Part shown: positions 17,045 through 25,628 of the stretch, one piece after another
How positions within the stretch are numbered: position 1 is the stretch's first letter
Layout of the letters: every line of letters begins with the position of its first letter
Assembly (NCBI RefSeq): GCF_010119935.1
Contig: NZ_CP048209.1
Coordinates: 3,537,001 to 3,601,000 of the forward strand
Direction: 5' to 3'
Length of the DNA: 64,000 bases
DNA from: Paenibacillus lycopersici
GTDB lineage: Bacteria > Bacillota > Bacilli > Paenibacillales > Paenibacillaceae
Notes under the pieces: generated by a model
Seen by the model: the letters and a program-made list of their open reading frames with translations, nothing else
What the model was told of the DNA's origin: nothing
Databases searched by the model: none
Position numbers and translations under genes: made by a program

Positions 17045-18303
17045 ACCAACCGTTCGGCCTTGCGCCTTTCGACCGATCCGCCTACAAGGAATTGTCGCCT
17101 TCCCCGCGCATCATTATGACGCCCGGCCCCGTCGAGGCCGAGCCGCGCGTGCTGCGCGCGCTGTCGTATCCGATTCTGGGCCAGTTCGATCCCGAATTCA
17201 CGCGGCTGATGAACGAATCGATGGAGCTGCTGCGCCATCTGTTCCGGACCGGCAACGAATGGGCATATCCCGTCGACGGCACGTCCCGCTCCGGCATCGA
17301 AGCGGTGCTGAACAGCTTGATCGAGCCCGGAGACCGGGTGCTCATCCCCATCTACGGCCGTTTCGGCCATCTGCTGCATGAGATCGCCCAGCGCTGCGGA
17401 GCTTCCGTGATCGTGATGGAACGGGAATGGGGCGGCGTCTTCGCCCCCGGGGAAATCGCGGCCGCCGTCACGCGGGAGCGTCCCGATCTCGTCGCGATCG
17501 TGCACGGCGAAACGTCGACCGGACGGTTGCAGCGGTTGGAGGGCATCGGTTCCGCATGCCGCGAAGTCGGCGCGTTGCTTGTCGTCGACGCGGTGGCGAC
17601 GATCGGCGGCGTACCGATGGAGACGGACGCATGGCAGCTGGACGCCGTCATTGGCGGCACGCAGAAATGCTTGTCGATTCCGTCCGGCATGGCGCCCGTT
17701 ACGTATAACGATCGCGCCGAACGCAAGCTGCTGAAGCGCAAGCGGATCGAGCGCGGCCTTCGCTCCGGCGCCGGCGATTCGCCTTCCGCGCGGCCCGTGC
17801 AAAGCAATTATCTTGACTTGAGTCAATTGCAGGATTATTGGAGCCCGGCCCGGCTCAATCACCATACCGAAATGACGTCCATGCTGTATGCGCTTCGGGA
17901 GGGCGTTCGGATCGCGCTGTCCGAAGGTCTGGAGGAACGATTCGCCCGCCACCGATTGCACGAGCGGGCACTGATGAGCGGCCTGCGCGCAATGGGGCTT
18001 GAGCTATACGGCGATCCCGGCTGCAAGCTGCCGGTCGTCACATGCGTCAACGTGCCGGACGGCATCGACGGCGAGCGGGTGCGCGAACGGCTGCTGCGCG
18101 GCTTCGGCGTCGAGATCGCCAGCTCGTTCGGGCCGCTGAAAGGGAAAATATGGCGAATCGGCACGATGGGCTACGGCTGCCGGCAGACGAACGTGCTTCA
18201 TCTGCTCGGCGCGCTGGAGGCATCGCTGCTGCGCGAAGGCCGGAAGCTGCCGGCAGGCGAGTCCGTGCAAGCGGCGCTCGACGTATACGATGATCAGGCA
18301 TGA
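17041..18303 (+). CDS. pucG: (S)-Ureidoglycine-glyoxylate aminotransferase
   Basis: A 420-residue class V PLP aminotransferase of the AGXT/PucG type. It uses ureidoglycine, the unstable product of PucF, as amino donor to glyoxylate. The N-terminal MTPGPVEAEPRVL, the PVDGTSRSGIEAVL loop, the VVDAVATIGGVP strand and the Schiff-base Lys209 in GGTQKCLSIPSG are all present. ATG 17041 lies within the pucF stop. This order (pucH-pucF-pucG) directly couples release and use of ureidoglycine. Confidence 0.88.
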   Translation: MNQPFGLAPFDRSAYKELSPSPRIIMTPGPVEAEPRVLRALSYPILGQFDPEFTRLMNESMELLRHLFRTGNEWAYPVDGTSRSGIEAVLNSLIEPGDRVLIPIYGRFGHLLHEIAQRCGASVIVMEREWGGVFAPGEIAAAVTRERPDLVAIVHGETSTGRLQRLEGIGSACREVGALLVVDAVATIGGVPMETDAWQLDAVIGGTQKCLSIPSGMAPVTYNDRAERKLLKRKRIERGLRSGAGDSPSARPVQSNYLDLSQLQDYWSPARLNHHTEMTSMLYALREGVRIALSEGLEERFARHRLHERALMSGLRAMGLELYGDPGCKLPVVTCVNVPDGIDGERVRERLLRGFGVEIASSFGPLKGKIWRIGTMGYGCRQTNVLHLLGALEASLLREGRKLPAGESVQAALDVYDDQA

Positions 18304-18329
18304 ACGCCTGTCACCAGGGAGGGACGAGA

Positions 18330-19718
18330 GTGACGGATAAACTGATCTATAACGGAACGGTGCTGCCGATGGACGCAGCGGGCAGCGTGCTCAAGCCCGG
18401 TTACGTGTACGTATCGGAAGACGAAATCAAAGAGGTGGGTCCGTGGCGCTGGGACGACGAACGGCTGCAGCGGCTTCGCGAGACCTGTCCGTACGTCTGC
18501 GACGCGGAAGGGAAGGCTGTCATTCCGGGACTTATCAACGCCCACACCCATTTGTTCCAAACCTATATGCGCGGCGTGTCCGACCATTTGCCGCTCGCGG
18601 ACTGGCTGCGCGAAATTATCTGGCCCCTAAGCCTCGTCATGGAGCCGGAGGATTTCTATTTGGCGGGCCTCATCGGCTGCGTCGAAAATTTGAAGTCCGG
18701 CGCGACCTACTTGATGGACCACCATTACATTCATACTTCTCCGGATAATACGTCCGGCGTGCTGCGCGCGTTCGTCGACTCCGGCATACGAGGCCATCTC
18801 GCCCGCGGCGGAGCCGACTTGTCCGGCGAACGGCGGCTGCGCGAATCGGCGGAGGAGGTGTTCGCCGCGACGGACGATCTGCTGGACGATTGGGAAGGCG
18901 CGGCATCGGGGCGGGTAAGCATCGCGCTCGGCCCGCTTAATCTGTACGGCTGTTCGCGCGGATTTCTCGAACGCGCCGCCCGCTATGCAGACGAGCGAGA
19001 TCTCATCGCCCACGTGCATGTAGCGGAGACGAGCGGTCAGATCGACAATACGCTTGAACGGTTCGGCTTGCGCAATCTCGAGCTGTTGAGCGAAGTCGGC
19101 CTGCTGGGCGAGCGCACGCAGGTCGTGCATGGCATATGGCTGGACGACGGCGAGCTGGAGACGATCCGCGACAGGCGGGCCTCGGTCGTGCATTGCCCGG
19201 TATCGAACATGTATCTCGCCTCCGGGATCGCGCGCGTGCCGGCTATGCGGCGGCTGGGCATCAACGTGGCGCTCGGCACGGACGGGCCCGGAAGCAACAA
19301 TTGCCAAGACAATCTCGAGGTGTTGAAATTTACGGCCTGCCTTCATAAAGTCGATGCGATGGACGCGACGCTGCTGCCTCCGATGGATGTGCTGCGGATG
19401 GCGACGAACGGCGGAGCGAAGGCGATGGGCCGCGAAGCCGATCTCGGCAGTCTCGAGCCCGGCAAGAAGGCCGACCTCGTCGTCGTCGATCTGCTGAAAC
19501 CGCATATCAGTCCGGTTCACCGCGCTTCCTCCGCCCTCGTATATAACGCAAACGGCAACGACGTGGAGCTCGTTATGGTCGGCGGCCGAATCGTCGTCGA
19601 AGAAGGGCGGTGCGTTCTCGTAGACGAACGGGAATTGCTGCGCCGCGCCCAGGCGCGCGTCGACGCGCTGCGCGCGAAGCTGGCGGCGCGCTATCCGGCG
19701 TTTCGTTCCGGTCAATAA
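18330..19718 (+). CDS. Guanine/8-oxoguanine-deaminase-like amidohydrolase (second copy)
   Basis: A 462-residue amidohydrolase of the same broad branch as the gene at 5066, but clearly divergent. Motifs are INAHTHLFQTYMRG (His-x-His), HVHVAETSGQ, VVHGIWLDDGE and LGTDGPGSNN (Asp). I prefer GTG 18330, with AGGGAGGG (18316-18323) 6 bases upstream, over ATG 18300, which overlaps the pucG stop but lacks a ribosome site. Placed after the urate pathway and before a Rieske oxygenase, it may deaminate guanine, 8-oxoguanine or a modified purine. Confidence 0.85.
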   Translation: MTDKLIYNGTVLPMDAAGSVLKPGYVYVSEDEIKEVGPWRWDDERLQRLRETCPYVCDAEGKAVIPGLINAHTHLFQTYMRGVSDHLPLADWLREIIWPLSLVMEPEDFYLAGLIGCVENLKSGATYLMDHHYIHTSPDNTSGVLRAFVDSGIRGHLARGGADLSGERRLRESAEEVFAATDDLLDDWEGAASGRVSIALGPLNLYGCSRGFLERAARYADERDLIAHVHVAETSGQIDNTLERFGLRNLELLSEVGLLGERTQVVHGIWLDDGELETIRDRRASVVHCPVSNMYLASGIARVPAMRRLGINVALGTDGPGSNNCQDNLEVLKFTACLHKVDAMDATLLPPMDVLRMATNGGAKAMGREADLGSLEPGKKADLVVVDLLKPHISPVHRASSALVYNANGNDVELVMVGGRIVVEEGRCVLVDERELLRRAQARVDALRAKLAARYPAFRSGQ

Positions 19719-19751
19719 TTACACATCCCATTGAAGGACGGTGCTTCGCTT

Positions 19752-20741
19752 ATGGCAAGACTGCTCGATCCCGTGCTGGAAAACGATTGGCATGCCGTGT
19801 ATTTATCCTCCGAGCTGAAGGAGAAGCCGATCGGCATCACGCTGCTCGGCGAGAGGGTGGCGCTGTTCCGGAACAGCCGCGGCGTCCAGGCGCTGCGCGA
19901 CCTGTGCATCCATCGCGGCGCGATGCTGTCCAAGGGCTGGATGAAGGGCGATGAGATCGTCTGCCCCTATCATGGCTGGCGGTACGACGGCGAAGGGCGA
20001 TGCGTCTGCATTCCGGCCCAGCCGGCCGGGGAACGGATTCCGCCGCGGACGAGGACAATAGCCTACGCCTGCGAGGAGAAGTACGGTTTCGTCTGGATCT
20101 GTCTCGGCGAACCGGCGGGCAGCGTGCCGCATTTCGAAGAGTTCGCCGACCCGGCCTTCCGTCCGCTGCCCTGCGGACCGTACAAGGTGAAGGCGGCGGG
20201 GACGCGGGTGATCGAGAATTTCACCGATTTTGCGCATCTTATGTTCGTCCATCAGGATTTGCTTGGCCATCCCGACTACGCCGAGCTTCCGGACATCCAG
20301 GTCGTCAAGGAGCAGGACCGGATTTATATCGAGAACATTCCGATATTCCAGCCGGTCGCGCATTCGGGCTCGGATAAGCAGGATGGAACGACGTATGTCT
20401 ATCGCAAGGAAGTATTCCGTCCGCTGTCCGGAAGGCTGTCGAAGACCGACCCCGGCAACGGCCAGACCCTGTGGATTCTGCTTACCGTCTCTCCGGTGGC
20501 GGAGGACGAATGCCTCGTGTTCATGTTGGTCTCTCGCAATTACGGCTTCGACGCGGACGACGCGAATTTCATCCGCTTCCAGGATATCGTCTTCGATCAG
20601 GATGCGCAGGTCATCGAATCGCAGAAGCCCGAGCTGCTGCCGCTCGACCTGCAGGCGGAGCTGAACCACCGGGTCGATGTCTTCTCGGTCGCGTACCGCC
20701 GCTGGTTGAAAGAACTCGGGGTAACTGTGGGGACTGTCTAA
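19752..20741 (+). CDS. Rieske non-heme iron oxygenase (first copy)
   Basis: A 329-residue Rieske oxygenase alpha-type subunit. The 2Fe-2S ligands are Cys52, His54, Cys71 and His74 (DLCIHRGAML and VCPYHGWRY). The mononuclear iron site is ENFTDFAHLMFVHQDLLG, with the conserved Asn/Asp and two His. This layout occurs in O- and N-demethylases such as vanillate demethylase and the methylxanthine demethylases NdmA/NdmB. No ferredoxin reductase partner is seen in the window. ATG 19752 has GAAGGA about 13 bases upstream. In a purine cluster an N-demethylase or ring hydroxylase role is plausible but unproven. Confidence 0.87.
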   Translation: MARLLDPVLENDWHAVYLSSELKEKPIGITLLGERVALFRNSRGVQALRDLCIHRGAMLSKGWMKGDEIVCPYHGWRYDGEGRCVCIPAQPAGERIPPRTRTIAYACEEKYGFVWICLGEPAGSVPHFEEFADPAFRPLPCGPYKVKAAGTRVIENFTDFAHLMFVHQDLLGHPDYAELPDIQVVKEQDRIYIENIPIFQPVAHSGSDKQDGTTYVYRKEVFRPLSGRLSKTDPGNGQTLWILLTVSPVAEDECLVFMLVSRNYGFDADDANFIRFQDIVFDQDAQVIESQKPELLPLDLQAELNHRVDVFSVAYRRWLKELGVTVGTV

Positions 20742-20759
20742 TCATCCCGTGCCTATTCA

Positions 20760-20784
20760 CGTCATATATACGTTATGTATGACG
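20760..20784. promoter_or_regulatory. 25-bp near-palindrome, candidate operator
   Basis: CGTCATATATA (20760-20770) and TATGTATGACG (20774-20784) are inverted arms with one mismatch around a CGT centre. Half-sites TATATGAC recur in the promoters at 8340 and 20894 and, inverted, at about 23430-23438. This suggests one regulator for the purine units. Which regulator binds is unknown. Confidence 0.55.
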
Positions 20785-20885
20785 ATTATGAGTTAGTTAC
20801 ATGTGATGCGCTTCGCAGTACAAGGAGCGAATAACAATCTATTCTCCGAATATTGTGCCGGATTACAAATCTAATGTAATATATA

Positions 20886-20915
20886 TTGACCTGTATATGA
20901 CGCACCCTCTATGAT
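20886..20915 (+). promoter_or_regulatory. Sigma-A promoter for the NMT1-type binding protein
   Basis: TTGACC (20886-20891), 18-base spacer, TATGAT (20910-20915). The spacer contains TATATGACGC (20894-20903), identical to the decamer in the pucC promoter spacer. It lies 47 bases before the ATG. Confidence 0.75.
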
Positions 20916-20961
20916 GAGCCTAGAAGCACAAAATAAAAAAAGAAGCTTGATGGAGGGGAGC

Positions 20962-21981
20962 ATGACCATGAAAACTGTGAATGCGAAGAGAGGCGCCGCT
21001 TTAACCGCGATTATGGCTTTATCCGCCGGTCTGATGTCTGCATGCGGCTCGAACGGCAATGCAAGCGATTCTAACGGCTCGGGAACGAAGGAGCCGGTCA
21101 AAGCGACGCTCGTCCTGAACTGGTTCGCGGAGCCGGAGCACGGCGGGAATTTCGCCGCGCAGGAGAAAGGCTTCTACGCGGACGGCGGTCTCGACATGAC
21201 GCTCATGCCCGGCGGTCCTTCGGTTTCGGCCACCCAAATCGTCGCTTCCGGCAAAGCGGAGTTCGGCATGGCGAACGCCGACGACATCCTGGTCGCGAGG
21301 CAGGAGGGCATTCCGGTCGTGGCGATCGGCACGGCGTTCCAGAAGAGCCCGCAGGCGCTCTTCTACCACAAAAATGCCGGCATCGACGGCTTCGGCGACC
21401 TGAACGGGCACAAGGTCTATGTCGCCTCGACCGCAAGCTTCTGGCTCTTCATGAAAAACAAATATAAACTGGGCGACGCGCAGGAAATGAAATACACCGG
21501 ATCGCTCGTCAATTTCGTCAACGATAAGCAAGCGGTCACGCAGGGCTACGTCACTTCGGAGACGTACACGCTGCAGCAGCAAGGCGTCGAGTTCGACATG
21601 CTGTTGAACGCCGACTCCGGCTACAACGTTTATGCCGGCGTCTACTTTACGACAGAAGACATGATTAAGGACCATCCGGACGAAGTGAAGGCATTTATGG
21701 CAGCGACCGTGAAGGGCTGGGACTATTACAAAGACCACGCCGACGAGATCAATCCCGCCATTCAGAAGCAGAATCCGGACATGAGCCTCGATATGATGAA
21801 ATTCAGCGCGGAGAAGGAGATGGACTTCGCGTTCGGCGGCGACGCCGCGACGGACGGTACGGGAACGATGAGCGAAGCGCGCTGGACGGAACTGCAGCAG
21901 CAGCTGCTGGACGTGGGCGTGCTGAAGAAGAAGGAAGATATCGGCAGTGTCTTTACGAAGGAATTCCTGCCAAGCAAATAA
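20962..21981 (+). CDS. NMT1/THI5-type ABC substrate-binding lipoprotein
   Basis: A 339-residue exported lipoprotein with a signal peptide and lipobox LMSAC near residue 30. The mature part begins VKATLVLNWFAEPEHGGNF and continues with the GLDMTLMPGGPSVSATQIVASGKAEFGMANADD pattern of the NMT1/SsuA/ThiY family, here quoted by its key words LNWF, QIVASG and FGMAN. Members bind pyrimidines, riboflavin, sulfonates or similar small molecules. The ATG at 20962 has GGAGGGGAG (20952-20960); upstream in-frame ATGs fall in the -10 box and are excluded. No permease or ATPase is adjacent, so the rest of the importer must lie outside the window. Confidence 0.88.
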   Translation: MTMKTVNAKRGAALTAIMALSAGLMSACGSNGNASDSNGSGTKEPVKATLVLNWFAEPEHGGNFAAQEKGFYADGGLDMTLMPGGPSVSATQIVASGKAEFGMANADDILVARQEGIPVVAIGTAFQKSPQALFYHKNAGIDGFGDLNGHKVYVASTASFWLFMKNKYKLGDAQEMKYTGSLVNFVNDKQAVTQGYVTSETYTLQQQGVEFDMLLNADSGYNVYAGVYFTTEDMIKDHPDEVKAFMAATVKGWDYYKDHADEINPAIQKQNPDMSLDMMKFSAEKEMDFAFGGDAATDGTGTMSEARWTELQQQLLDVGVLKKKEDIGSVFTKEFLPSK

Positions 21982-21995
21982 ACGCATGCAATCAA

Positions 21996-22030
21996 ACGGC
22001 TGCCTGCCGGAAGCGCCCGCGGGCAGCCGT
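21996..22030 (+). other. Hairpin between binding protein and second Rieske gene
   Basis: ACGGCTGCC (21996-22004) pairs exactly with GGCAGCCGT (22022-22030). No T-run follows, so it may be an attenuator or an mRNA-stabilising stem that favours expression of the binding protein over the downstream oxygenase. Confidence 0.5.
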
Positions 22031-22079
22031 ACGTTCGCTATGAGGATCTCGCGAAGGCTACTGGAGAGGAGCGGTTGAT

Positions 22080-23138
22080 ATGCTGCAAACGCAACAGCCC
22101 GTACTGCGCAAATTTTATTATCCGGTCATGCCGGCGTCGATGCTGGAGGAAAGGCCGCGGAGCGTGACGATGTTCGGCGAGCCGGTCGTGCTGTGGCTGG
22201 ATGAATCCGGCAAGCCGGCCGCCGCCGTGGACCGCTGCTGCCACCGTACCGCCAAGCTGTCGAAGGGGACGGTAAGCCGCGGCTGCATCGTCTGCCCGTA
22301 CCACGGCTGGCAGTTCGACGGAAACGGCAAATGCACGTATTTTCCCCAGTCCGAGCTCGAGAACCCGCCGAAGGTTTACAAAATCAAAGCGTATCATTGC
22401 AAGGAGCGTTATGGCCACGTCTGGGTGGCGCTGGACGATCCGATCGCGGACGTTCCGGCTTTCAAGCGCGCGGACGAGCCCGGCTTCCGGCAAATCGAGG
22501 AATTCTATCACCCGATCGGCTGTTCGGCGCTGCGGCTGATGGAGAACTCGTTCGACAACGCGCATATCGCGTTCGTGCATCACAATACGTTCGGCGAGAA
22601 CACCGACCCCGTTCCGGCGGAGATGGATATCGCGCCGTTCGACGGCGGGTTCGATATGCATGCCGAGATTCGAGTCACGAACAAGCTGAACAGCGTCGTG
22701 AAAGTCATCGACACCGAAGAGAAGGAGACGACGCGCAGAACGCACTCCCGCTGGTACATGCCGTTCATCCGCCAGACCGACATTACGTACCCGTCTGGGC
22801 TTATTCATTCGATCGTGACCTGCGCGACGCCGATCGACGACGGAAGCTGCATGCTGACGCAATTCGTCTTCCGCAACGATACGGAGGCGGACGTGCCGGC
22901 GGAGAAAGTGATCGCCTTCGACAAGGCGGTCGTCGACGAGGACATGGCCGTGCTCGAATCGACCGAGGCGAACGTGCCGCTCGACCTGAAGCTGCGCCTG
23001 GAGACGCATATGCATTCCGACAAGCCCGGCCTTCTCATGCGGGAAATGCTGCTGGACTTGCTGGAACGGTTCGGCGAGCGGGAAGTGCTTCCGCAGTTCG
23101 GCACGCCGCAGGTATACAAGATTGAAGTGAAACAATGA
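22080..23138 (+). CDS. Rieske non-heme iron oxygenase (second copy)
   Basis: A 352-residue Rieske oxygenase. Cluster ligands are Cys53, His55, Cys72 and His75 (DRCCHRTAKL and VCPYHGWQF), and the mononuclear iron motif is MENSFDNAHIAFVHHNTFG. It is only distantly similar to the copy at 19752 and in length is close to the NdmA/NdmB class (about 350). GGAGAGGAG precedes ATG 22080. It shares the promoter of the binding lipoprotein. Reductase and ferredoxin partners are not encoded here. Confidence 0.87.
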   Translation: MLQTQQPVLRKFYYPVMPASMLEERPRSVTMFGEPVVLWLDESGKPAAAVDRCCHRTAKLSKGTVSRGCIVCPYHGWQFDGNGKCTYFPQSELENPPKVYKIKAYHCKERYGHVWVALDDPIADVPAFKRADEPGFRQIEEFYHPIGCSALRLMENSFDNAHIAFVHHNTFGENTDPVPAEMDIAPFDGGFDMHAEIRVTNKLNSVVKVIDTEEKETTRRTHSRWYMPFIRQTDITYPSGLIHSIVTCATPIDDGSCMLTQFVFRNDTEADVPAEKVIAFDKAVVDEDMAVLESTEANVPLDLKLRLETHMHSDKPGLLMREMLLDLLERFGEREVLPQFGTPQVYKIEVKQ

Positions 23139-23248
23139 TCTGGCGGCCAGCCGCATCCCCGTTCCCCGGCTTAGACAGCTCCAGCAGTTTGACTCACATC
23201 GCATAAGGAGAGATAGGCAGCAGCACTGTCTGCGAATCGCATTGAATC

Positions 23249-23314
23249 CGGACAGGAGATCCGCTATTCGCCTGTTTTCATGGCTTTATTAATGCTCGCG
23301 GACATAGTCCGTTG
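23249..23314. repeat. Two units of the GGACA..TCCG dispersed repeat
   Basis: CGGACAGGAGATCCGCTAT (23249-23267) and CGGACATAGTCCGTTG (23299-23314) match four further units at 50982-51159. Each unit is itself partly palindromic (CGGA...TCCG). Confidence 0.65.
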
Positions 23315-23390
23315 CCCACGAAGACGATCCGGCCGGCATGGGCAATATCGAAGAACCGGGTACTTTCTCGACAGCAGGAGCGTGAAAAGT

Positions 23391-23417
23391 GAAGCTTGAG
23401 AAATCAAGCTTCTTTTG
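23391..23417 (+). terminator. Terminator downstream of second Rieske gene
   Basis: A perfect 9-bp stem GAAGCTTGA (23391-23399) / TCAAGCTTC (23404-23412) with a GAAA tetraloop and a short T-run. It lies 250 bases after the gene. Confidence 0.8.
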
Positions 23418-23756
23418 GTTGTTATTCCGGTCATATATGTCACCGGCAATAAAACCGATCAAGCGTTATAGTAGTAAAGGGGATCGTGAGGATAAGTGAA
23501 ATCTTGGGCTGCCGCAGTCACGCTTTCGATGGTATAAGTCATTGTAGCGGAAGGATCGCGCGATGAATGTGATGTCCACTAGAAACGCAGCTCGGTTCGG
23601 TTAGCAGGACCGCGCCATTCCCCGTAGAGGAGATTCAACGGATCTGTGCGACAATCGGGTTCGAGCCGCTAAGCTTAAGCTTAGCCGCATTTGCCAACAG
23701 ATGATAAGAATCGCAAGCTTTGTTCGCCTATACTAGCATACGAGGGGAGGGATAAT

Positions 23757-24608
23757 GTGGATTGGCTTCATCGAATGAACCGCGTCATTGCATATATCGA
23801 AGATCATTTGACCGAGGACATACGAATGGAGGCGATGGCGTCGATCGTCGGCTGCTCGACATACGAGTTCTCCCGCATATTTTCGTTCATGACCGGCATG
23901 CCGGTCTCGGACTATATCAGGCGGAGACGGCTGACCCAGGCCGTTTTCGACATCCAGAACGGAAACGGGAGAATAATCGATGTTGCGCTCAAATACGGCT
24001 ATGAATCGCCGGGGACGTTCTCCCGTGCGTTCAAGGAGCTGCATGGGCAAACGCCGCTGTCGGCGCGGAAAAGCGGTGTTTCCTTGAAGACCTATCCCCA
24101 GATCGCCTTCAAACTCACCATCAGGGGAGTGAATGAGATGAGATTTCGGATGGAAACCAAGCCGGCTTTCCAAATCATCGGTTTTGCCTGCGGCGGAGAC
24201 AGCGAGGACTGGCGTTCGTTCATGAAACGGTATAACGCGAGGCTGCTGAACGGAGAAGGCCTCGCCAGCTACTATCAGGCCCCTTACTGGCAGGTGGGGG
24301 CGTACAAATTCAGCGCAGCCGGGCATGAACCGGCCTGTATCATCGGAGCGGAACTCGGAGATAAGCCTGCGCTTGACGGCATGGATGTGGAGGGGATTCC
24401 CGCGGCGCTGTGGGCGGTATTTACGATTACGTCTAAAACCGGTTTCGCCGAGGCTGGGGAAGCGTATGCCCGCATTATGACGGAATGGTTCCCGGTGAGC
24501 GGATACAAGCGAAATCAACAGGTGCCGTCCCTGGAGGTATACGGCCCGGGCGACGCTAATTCGGACGCGTATGAATGGGAGGTGTGGATGCCCGTGCTGA
24601 ACAAGTAA
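23757..24608 (+). CDS. AraC-family regulator with GyrI-like effector-binding domain
   Basis: A 283-residue regulator with the DNA-binding domain at the N-terminus (residues 1-100: IAYIEDHLTEDIRMEAMA, then SRIFSFMTGMPVSDYIRRRR and DVALKYGYESPGTFSRAFK). An effector-binding GyrI/Rob-type domain follows (about 115-283, ending YEWEVWMPV). I chose GTG 23757 because GAGGGGAGGGA sits just before it; a TTG at 23691 in the same frame has no ribosome site. It is followed by its own terminator, so it stands alone. The ligand is unknown. Confidence 0.85.
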   Translation: MDWLHRMNRVIAYIEDHLTEDIRMEAMASIVGCSTYEFSRIFSFMTGMPVSDYIRRRRLTQAVFDIQNGNGRIIDVALKYGYESPGTFSRAFKELHGQTPLSARKSGVSLKTYPQIAFKLTIRGVNEMRFRMETKPAFQIIGFACGGDSEDWRSFMKRYNARLLNGEGLASYYQAPYWQVGAYKFSAAGHEPACIIGAELGDKPALDGMDVEGIPAALWAVFTITSKTGFAEAGEAYARIMTEWFPVSGYKRNQQVPSLEVYGPGDANSDAYEWEVWMPVLNK

Positions 24609-24652
24609 TCGGGCAGATCGATGCAAGTCTCGCTCTGTGCGAGTCGAACAAT

Positions 24653-24678
24653 TCTTCCTTCACGGAAGACGCTTTTTT
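24653..24678 (+). terminator. Terminator after the AraC gene
   Basis: TCTTCC (24653-24658) and GGAAGA (24664-24669) form a short stem followed by CGC and six T. It lies 45 bases after the stop. Confidence 0.6.
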
Positions 24679-24685
24679 AACTTAA

Positions 24686-25545
24686 TTGCTAAAGCCTATC
24701 ATCGAAGTGAAGGATCGTTCGTTTACCGTGCTGTTAGGGCCGTCGGGCTGCGGAAAGACGACTGCCTTGCGCATGATTGCCGGCCTGGAGGAGGTTAGCG
24801 CCGGACAGATTTACATCGGCGACCGAAATGTCACCAAAACGGAGCCCGGAGAGCGAGGGATTGCCATGGTCTTCCAAAACTATGCCATCTATCCTCATAT
24901 GACGGTGCGCAACAATATAGAATTCGGCTTGAAAACATAAAAGTATCCAATTTAGACGCCAAATTACGCAACCAGATGCGAGGCGAGCTGATCGAGCTGC
25001 ACCGGGACTTGAAATCCACGTTCGTATTCGTTACGCATGATCAAATCGAAGCAATGACGATGGCAACCGATATCGTGATCTTCAATCATGGACGCGTCAT
25101 GCAGCAAGGTACCCCCAAGGAAGTATACGAGAATCCGGCCAACCTGTTCGTGGCTACCTTCATCGGCGATCCCCGCATGAATACGATTGCTCTTCCGGGC
25201 ATGGGAGCGATCGGGTTTCGCCCGCAGAAAGCGAGGCTGACGAAGCCGGCCCGTTTCCGAGGCATACAGGCCGCCGGGATGATCGTGACCAAGGAAATGC
25301 TCGGGATGGATCACTTGTATCACGTGGCTGCGGGCTGTAGCACGATCATCATGAAGACGGAAGATGATTTGAACGTCGGCGAGTCCGCCCGTCTCTATGT
25401 ATCCGGGCACGACCTGTACTATTTTGATAGCGAAGAGCAGCGAACGAGAGACGAGGCGTTTATCGAATCCGCCTTGAACCGGATCGCAGCGATGGAGGGC
25501 GTCATTGTGACTCGCAAGCAATTGGCCGGCAGCGCGCATGGTTAA
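24686..25545 (+). pseudogene. Decayed MsmX/UgpC-type sugar ABC ATPase
   Basis: Two adjacent fragments of one ATPase in different frames. The first (24686-24940) has Walker A (GPSGCGKTT) and the Q-loop ([22 protein letters not shown]). The second, readable from about 24946, begins SNLDAKLRNQM and continues VTHDQIEAMTMATDI and the regulatory C-domain. The signature (LSGGQ) and Walker B region, about 75 residues, is missing between them, and the first 25 or so residues are missing too (the first fragment starts at a TTG without ribosome site). It cannot make an active ATPase. Confidence 0.85.
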
Positions 25546-25600
25546 CAAGCTCCTTCGCAACCCGTATGTGCTTATCGCTCCGGCGGTCATTCTCGTATGG
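25538..25600 (+). pseudogene. Stub of a sugar ABC permease
   Basis: An ATG at 25538 overlapping the end of the ATPase remnant opens a frame reading MVNKLLRNPYVLIAPAVILV. This is the typical N-terminus and start of the first membrane helix of a MalF-type permease. It then runs into a terminator hairpin and loses all similarity after about 20 codons. Together with the broken ATPase it marks a collapsed transporter operon. Confidence 0.6.
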
Positions 25601-25628
25601 GAGAGCTGTAAGCCAGCTCTCTCTTTTT
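25601..25628 (+). terminator. Terminator within the collapsed transporter operon
   Basis: GAGAGCTG (25601-25608) and CAGCTCTC (25614-25621) form a perfect stem with loop TAAGC, followed by TCTTTTTA. Confidence 0.85.

Larger units (their letters stand above)
23139..23756. other. Gene-free stretch with repeat units, terminator and half-site
   Basis: I see no convincing gene in these 618 bases. They contain two copies of the GGACA-N-TCCG dispersed repeat (23249-23314), a terminator (23391-23417) and an inverted copy of the purine-cluster half-site (GTCATATATG, about 23429-23438). The long run before the AraC ribosome site has no clear promoter. Confidence 0.6.

Noticed and set aside
20911..20961. 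Upstream ATGs for the NMT1-type binding protein
   Set aside because: The ATG at 20911 falls inside the -10 box of the promoter and would not be in the transcript; ATG 20962 has the ribosome site.
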